From assembly GCA_026986885.1 (NCBI GenBank), contig JALSNT010000459.1, forward strand, positions 1 through 9,332: a DNA stretch of 9,332 nt. The letters are read 5' to 3'. The translations under genes and the position numbers were made by a program. Below the pieces are notes generated by a model. The model saw only the letters and a program-made list of their open reading frames with translations, ran no database searches and was not told the origin of the DNA. The DNA comes from Desulfobulbaceae bacterium. GTDB taxonomy: Bacteria; Desulfobacterota; Desulfobulbia; Desulfobulbales; Desulfobulbaceae. This document shows, one piece after another, positions 5,710 to 9,332 of this stretch (position 1 is its first letter; each line of letters begins with the position of its first letter).

Positions 5710-8298
5710 TCAGGTAAGCTCCATCTGCTGCTGCCAGAGGCCCTTGTACAGGGCACAGTCACGAAGCAGTTGCCCATGGGGGCCGAACCCCACCGTATGC
5801 CCATCCTGCAGAACCAGGATATTATCCGCGTCCTTGAGCATGGAAAGCCGATGGGAGACGATGATCACGGTCCGGTCCCTTCTGATGGAAGCAAGGTTTT
5901 CGCGCACGATTCGCTCACTTTCGGGATCAAGCGAGCTGGTCGCCTCGTCCAGAATCAATATCTCCGGCCGGGTGAGCAACGCCCTGGCAATGGCCAGTCG
6001 CTGCCGCTGCCCGCCGGACAGGTTGCCCGCTCCTTCCTCGAGCATGGTGTCGTACCCCTGGGCCAGTTTGACGATAAATTCGTCGGCGCCGGCAAGGGTC
6101 GCAGCCTCGATGATCTGCTGCCGCGTTGCCCCGGCCTGACCCGCCCGTATGTTTTCCGCCACCGTTGTTCTGAAAAGAAAACTCTCCTGAAGGACAACGC
6201 CGGTATTTCGCCGCAGGTGGGCCGTGTCTATTTCGTTCAGGTAACAGTTATTGATACGGATCGTACCTGTGGACGGGAAGTAGACCTTCTGCAGCATCCG
6301 GGTCAGGGTGGTCTTGCCGGAGCCGCTTGGCCCGACAATCCCCAGGGTGGAGCCGGCGGGAATGACCAGGGAAATCTCTTTCAGCGCATCCGGCAGGTCC
6401 GGCGCATAACGAAAACTGACCCTGTCAAAAACGATATCTCCCAGCAACGAGACCTTGGCGCCATGCCGGTCCGCGCCCCATTCTTCCCTGGCATTCATGA
6501 CCACGCCGAGTTTTTCCACGGACAGGGCCGCCTCCTGGTATTTATGGACAAGACCCACCAGCCGGACCAGGGGGGAAGTAACCCGGCCGGCCAGCATCTG
6601 AAAGGCAATCAATGCGCCGACCGTCATGGCACCGCTAAACACCTGGCTCGCCCCCATCCAGATCAGCACAACCACCATTAACCGTTCCAGCAACTGGGTA
6701 ATGGATTTGGCGGTGATGGATATCTTGCCCACCCGGAACTGCATGGAAATCGCCTGGGCCACCTTGTTTTCCCACTGACCGCGCAACAGCGGTTCAATGG
6801 CCATGGCCTTGACCGTGGGCATGCCGTTAATGGTCTCCACCAGCATGGCCTGCCGTTTCCCCTCGGCCTCGTAGAGGGCGTCAAGCCTGCGCTTGAACGG
6901 TGAGATAAGGAGAAAAATCACCAGGGCGATCAGAGATGTAAAGACCAGGACAATGGCCGTCAACCTGAAACTGTAAAAGAACAGGAACGGAAGAAAGATA
7001 AACAGCGATGTTGCCTCGAGCATGGTCAGAAAAACACTGCCGGTCAGGAAACTGCGGATGTTTGCGGTCTGCTGCATGTGCTTGGTCAGAACACCGGCCG
7101 TGATCCGCTCGAAAAAATCCAGCGGCAGGTTCAACATGTGCCGAAAGGTTCTGGCGGTCACCCGCAGGTCGATCTTGTTGGTCGCCTGCAGAAGAAGATA
7201 ATCGCGGAGGAAATCAAGGGCGGCGTTCACCAGCAGCATGCAGACCATGCCGATACCGAGCACCTGCAGGGTGGTAAATGCCTGGTTGACGAGAACCTTG
7301 TCAATGACGATCTGGAAAAAAATCGGGGTGACCAGGGCAATGCCATTTATAAACAGCACAGCCAGCGCAATATCGAAGAAGGTGACTTTCTGGCGCAGGA
7401 TCTCCGGAATAAACCAGCGCAGGCTGAAGGGCTGGGAAGCATCACTGAGCTTGTATTTCCGCTTGAGAACATAGATCTCCCCGTTCCAGAGTTCTTCAAA
7501 CTCCCGGCGGGTCAGCCGCAGATGTTCCCCGTTGCCGCCGGCAAGGGGATCGTACACGGCAACCAGCGCCTCCGGGTTTTTGTCACCTGAGGGAAGAACA
7601 CCGGCCACCACCACATGCCTGCCGCCGCGCAGACGCGCTATTGCCGGATACGCCTTGCCAAGTCCGGCAAGGCCCTCCCAGTTCAGTTGCAGCAGGCGCC
7701 CCTTCATCCCCTGGTCCCTGCACATACGCAACAGGGTGTTTTCAGGAATTTCTTCACTGCCAAGCCCGTATTCATGCCGAAGCCGGTCCGGGGTGAGCTC
7801 TATCTTGTGCTCCCGGGCAACCAGGGAAAAACAGACCAGGGCGGTATTGATCTTTTCAAACCGTAAAATCCCGCCGGTCCACATTGCCTGAAATTTTTCA
7901 AGGGAAATTCTCTCAGGCTGCGGATCGTTGTCCCCCGGAACGGGTCTCAGAAGCGATACTTCACCGGGAGAGTTTGAGCCATCAATGGCAATGATGACAA
8001 AATATTGATGATCCCTGGATTCCGCCATGACCGGCAGATAGGCAGCGATCTCCGGCAGCCGCTCGGGGACGGGACGATGGACAATGGCGCGCAGCCTTTC
8101 AGTTCGGGCAATCCGGACAATATGTTCGAGAAGCTCCTTGCTGCCTGCGGTGTCACTGTTTTCAGGCGCTGCTGCCAGCCGGTCGGCAAAACTCTCCCAT
8201 CCGGCCCGGTCCGCCAGGTATCGGCAGCAGGCGAGCAGGGCGGAAGACCGGGAAGACAAATTATTTTTGTTCCGGATGGGTTTCATGTCTGGTTTCAT
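5710..8298 (-). CDS. HlyB-type T1SS ABC exporter with two C39-like N-terminal domains
   Basis: 862-residue fused permease-ATPase that should export the upstream RTX protein in one step using ATP. The ATPase is intact: Walker A GPSGSGKT 656-663, Q-loop Gln704, signature LSGGQ 760-764, Walker B ending Asp784-Glu785, D-loop SSLD 788-791, H-loop His816. The membrane domain spans about 295-600 and matches HlyB closely (for example TPIFFQIVIDKVLV at 324-337). Residues about 148-280 are a C39-like domain: aligned to HlyB, the catalytic Cys position is Thr152, while His228 and Asp250-Pro251 remain, so it cannot cleave a leader. HlyB has about 707 residues; the extra 150 or so at the N-terminus look like a second, more worn copy of the same domain (about 17-147), ending FQAMWTGGILRF just as the other ends FEELWNGEIYVL. 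The ATG at 8298 has AGGTG five bases upstream, touching the intercistronic hairpin; Met5 is an alternative start without such a site. Confidence 0.95.
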   Translation of the reverse strand: MKPDMKPIRNKNNLSSRSSALLACCRYLADRAGWESFADRLAAAPENSDTAGSKELLEHIVRIARTERLRAIVHRPVPERLPEIAAYLPVMAESRDHQYFVIIAIDGSNSPGEVSLLRPVPGDNDPQPERISLEKFQAMWTGGILRFEKINTALVCFSLVAREHKIELTPDRLRHEYGLGSEEIPENTLLRMCRDQGMKGRLLQLNWEGLAGLGKAYPAIARLRGGRHVVVAGVLPSGDKNPEALVAVYDPLAGGNGEHLRLTRREFEELWNGEIYVLKRKYKLSDASQPFSLRWFIPEILRQKVTFFDIALAVLFINGIALVTPIFFQIVIDKVLVNQAFTTLQVLGIGMVCMLLVNAALDFLRDYLLLQATNKIDLRVTARTFRHMLNLPLDFFERITAGVLTKHMQQTANIRSFLTGSVFLTMLEATSLFIFLPFLFFYSFRLTAIVLVFTSLIALVIFLLISPFKRRLDALYEAEGKRQAMLVETINGMPTVKAMAIEPLLRGQWENKVAQAISMQFRVGKISITAKSITQLLERLMVVVLIWMGASQVFSGAMTVGALIAFQMLAGRVTSPLVRLVGLVHKYQEAALSVEKLGVVMNAREEWGADRHGAKVSLLGDIVFDRVSFRYAPDLPDALKEISLVIPAGSTLGIVGPSGSGKTTLTRMLQKVYFPSTGTIRINNCYLNEIDTAHLRRNTGVVLQESFLFRTTVAENIRAGQAGATRQQIIEAATLAGADEFIVKLAQGYDTMLEEGAGNLSGGQRQRLAIARALLTRPEILILDEATSSLDPESERIVRENLASIRRDRTVIIVSHRLSMLKDADNILVLQDGHTVGFGPHGQLLRDCALYKGLWQQQMELT

Positions 8299-8306
8299 GC
8301 ATACAC

Positions 8307-8344
8307 CTGGAGAGGTTTTCCCCGATCCGGGAAAACCTCTCCAG
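8307..8344 (-). promoter_or_regulatory. Perfect 16-bp hairpin between the RTX gene and the exporter gene
   Basis: CTGGAGAGGTTTTCCC (8307-8322) and its exact reverse complement (8329-8344) flank a six-base loop. On the transcribed strand no T-run follows the stem, so it is not a canonical intrinsic terminator. The last stem base lies inside AGGTG, the likely ribosome-binding site of the exporter. Hairpins between a secreted substrate gene and its transporter genes are often thought to protect the upstream mRNA or reduce read-through, so that substrate exceeds exporter. That role fits here but is inferred. Confidence 0.85.
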
Positions 8345-8368
8345 CAGCATATCGTTGGTATCCGTCTA

Positions 8369-9332
8369 TCATCCGGCGGCGATCATGAAATCGTCGGCGC
8401 TGATGTCCGGCTTGGAGGTAAGACGGGCAAACTCGACGGCCACGCCGGTTCCGCTGCCGTCGGCATCATAGGAAAGAACACCGGTTGTGGTGTTGTAGAG
8501 GATATAGTCGTTGTCGTCGGCGGCCACGCCCGTGGCATCGGCATGAAAGTTGGCCTCGGCCAGCACGCCCTCGTTGACAAGAGCAGTGAAGATGGAGTTG
8601 TCAAGTTCTATCCTGTCCTGACCGGCAGTGAAATCGGCAAGGGTATCCCGATTGGCCGATGCATCAAGAGCGCTGTCAAAGACAAAGGTGTCGCTGCCCG
8701 CGCCCCCTTTCAGGCAATCGTTGCCAAGGCCGCCGGAAAGCAGGTCGTCACCGCCGTTGCCGTAGAGCAAGTTGTTCTCGTCGTTACCGGTCAGGCTGTC
8801 GGCCATCCGGGAGCCGCCGAGGTTTTCGATACCGGTAAAGGTATCCCCCTCGGCATCACCGCCACTTGCCGCGCCGGTGGCCAGGTTAACAGCCACCGCT
8901 TCTTCCGAATACCGGTAGTCGGCCCTGTCCCGGCCCGCGCCGCCGTCAAGGCTGTCCGCGCCCGCGCCACCGATCAGCGTGTCGTTGCCGGCGCCGCCCT
9001 GCAGGGTATCATTCCCTGCGCCGCCCCGCATCCAGTCGTTGCCGCCTCCGCCGGAAAGCAGGTCGTCACCGCCGTTGCCATACAGCGAGTTGTTCTCGTC
9101 GTTGCCGGTCAGGCTGTCGGCAAGTTGGGAGCCGCCGAGGTTTTCGATACCGGTAAAGGTATCCCCCTCGGCATCGCCGCCGCTTGCCGCGCCGGTTTCC
9201 AGGTTAACAGCTACCGATGCACTCGAATACCGGTAGTCGGCCCTGTCCCGGCCCGCGCCGCCGTCAAGGCTGTCCGCGCCCGCGCCACCGATCAGCGTGT
9301 CGTTGCCGGCGCCGCCCTGCCGGGTATCATTC
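8369..9332 (-). CDS. RTX calcium-binding secreted protein, C-terminal 320 residues
   Basis: The frame is open to the right window edge, so only the 3' end of a probably large gene is present. Residue numbers here count from the first complete codon (9331). Two 106-residue units (1-106 and 107-212) each contain glycine-rich nonapeptides of the GGxGxDxLx type, which bind Ca2+ and fold as beta-rolls outside the cell. Each also has an interposed segment running from DYRYS through VAVNL to TGIENLGGS. Residues 213-320 are the terminal domain common to T1SS substrates: DTFVFDSAL, DTLADFTAGQDRIELD, then a predicted strand/turn segment (ILYNTTTGVLSYDADGSG) and a hydrophobic tail ending MIAAG before TGA at 8371-8369. 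This end carries the uncleaved C-terminal export signal. The gene lies 70 bases upstream of the exporter, and is presumably its substrate. The activity of the missing N-terminal part (adhesin, protease, lipase, toxin or surface layer) cannot be judged. An unusual Cys sits in the last nonapeptide block. Confidence 0.93.
   Translation of the reverse strand, partial: NDTRQGGAGNDTLIGGAGADSLDGGAGRDRADYRYSSASVAVNLETGAASGGDAEGDTFTGIENLGGSQLADSLTGNDENNSLYGNGGDDLLSGGGGNDWMRGGAGNDTLQGGAGNDTLIGGAGADSLDGGAGRDRADYRYSEEAVAVNLATGAASGGDAEGDTFTGIENLGGSRMADSLTGNDENNLLYGNGGDDLLSGGLGNDCLKGGAGSDTFVFDSALDASANRDTLADFTAGQDRIELDNSIFTALVNEGVLAEANFHADATGVAADDNDYILYNTTTGVLSYDADGSGTGVAVEFARLTSKPDISADDFMIAAG
8696..9013 (-). 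repeat. RTX 318-bp unit, C-terminal copy
   Basis: Encodes 106 residues, NDTLQGGAG to CLKGGAG, directly followed by the export-signal domain. It differs from the neighbouring copy at 12 residues by my count, four of them (L-G-N-D-C-L-K block) at the very end next to the unique tail. Confidence 0.9.
9014..9331 (-). repeat. RTX 318-bp unit, upstream copy
   Basis: Encodes 106 residues, NDTRQGGAG to WMRGGAG, with the same layout as the copy at 8696-9013. The first codons continue a nonapeptide block that starts beyond the window, so more copies probably lie upstream. Confidence 0.88.

Noticed and set aside
5694..5804. Longer N-terminus for the HlyD-like protein
   Set aside because: It would overlap the end of the exporter gene and adds a non-protein-like stretch before the normal short cytoplasmic tail.
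5671..6681. Plus-strand 336-codon open frame
   Set aside because: It lies opposite the exporter's ATPase and the HlyD start, both unambiguous on the minus strand. Its translation has no domain pattern.
7078..7590. Plus-strand 170-codon open frame
   Set aside because: Antisense to the exporter's membrane domain; Gln/Gly/Asp-rich composition typical of a reverse-strand reading.
7440..7860. Exporter as a leader-cleaving (bacteriocin-type) C39 peptidase transporter
   Set aside because: The catalytic Cys position is Thr152 in one domain and Ser in the other, and the neighbouring substrate is an RTX protein with a C-terminal signal.
8307..8344. Calling the hairpin an intrinsic terminator
   Set aside because: No T-run follows the stem on the transcribed strand, and the next gene starts eight bases later.
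1..9332. CRISPR array, tRNA or rRNA genes
   Set aside because: No regularly spaced repeat-spacer pattern and no recognisable tRNA or rRNA sequence was seen; the only regular repeats are the coding RTX units.

Overview
The window carries part of a type I secretion (T1SS) locus of a Gram-negative bacterium, followed by an unrelated cell-envelope gene cluster. All convincing genes lie on the minus strand, so the biological order runs from right to left. A Gram-negative host is indicated by an HlyB-like ABC exporter, an HlyD-like periplasmic adaptor and a lipobox protein lacking Asp at +2. Gene composition is moderately GC-rich. My impression is a proteobacterial or Desulfobacterota-type genome, but nothing here fixes the taxon.

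Right part (about 3188-9332), in transcription order: (1) the 3' end of a large RTX protein, with two nearly identical 106-residue units (318 bp each) and a C-terminal secretion-signal domain; (2) a perfect 16-bp hairpin between genes; (3) an 862-residue HlyB-type ABC exporter whose N-terminus appears to hold two successive peptidase-dead C39-like domains instead of one; (4) an HlyD-family adaptor; (5) a lipoprotein with a long Ser/Thr-rich linker, possibly coupled in translation to a 16-codon leader ORF. Together these look like a substrate, its dedicated inner-membrane exporter, its adaptor and an accessory envelope lipoprotein. No TolC-like outer-membrane gene is in the window.

Middle (about 2297-3187): a gene-poor stretch with a 5'-truncated transposase remnant on the plus strand, short repeats, and no convincing gene after it.

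Left part (1-2296): a promoter and a good ribosome-binding site precede a secreted M23 metallopeptidase. A small family-2-like glycosyltransferase follows. Then comes a further gene that overlaps the glycosyltransferase stop by four bases and runs off the left edge. That last gene appears to change reading frame at a run of seven T's (positions 127-133), so it is either a frameshifted gene, a sequencing error, or a slippage site.

The most interesting items are the doubled C39-like N-terminus of the exporter, the hairpin that reaches the exporter's ribosome-binding site, the near-identical RTX units, and the hidden, apparently frameshifted gene at the left edge.
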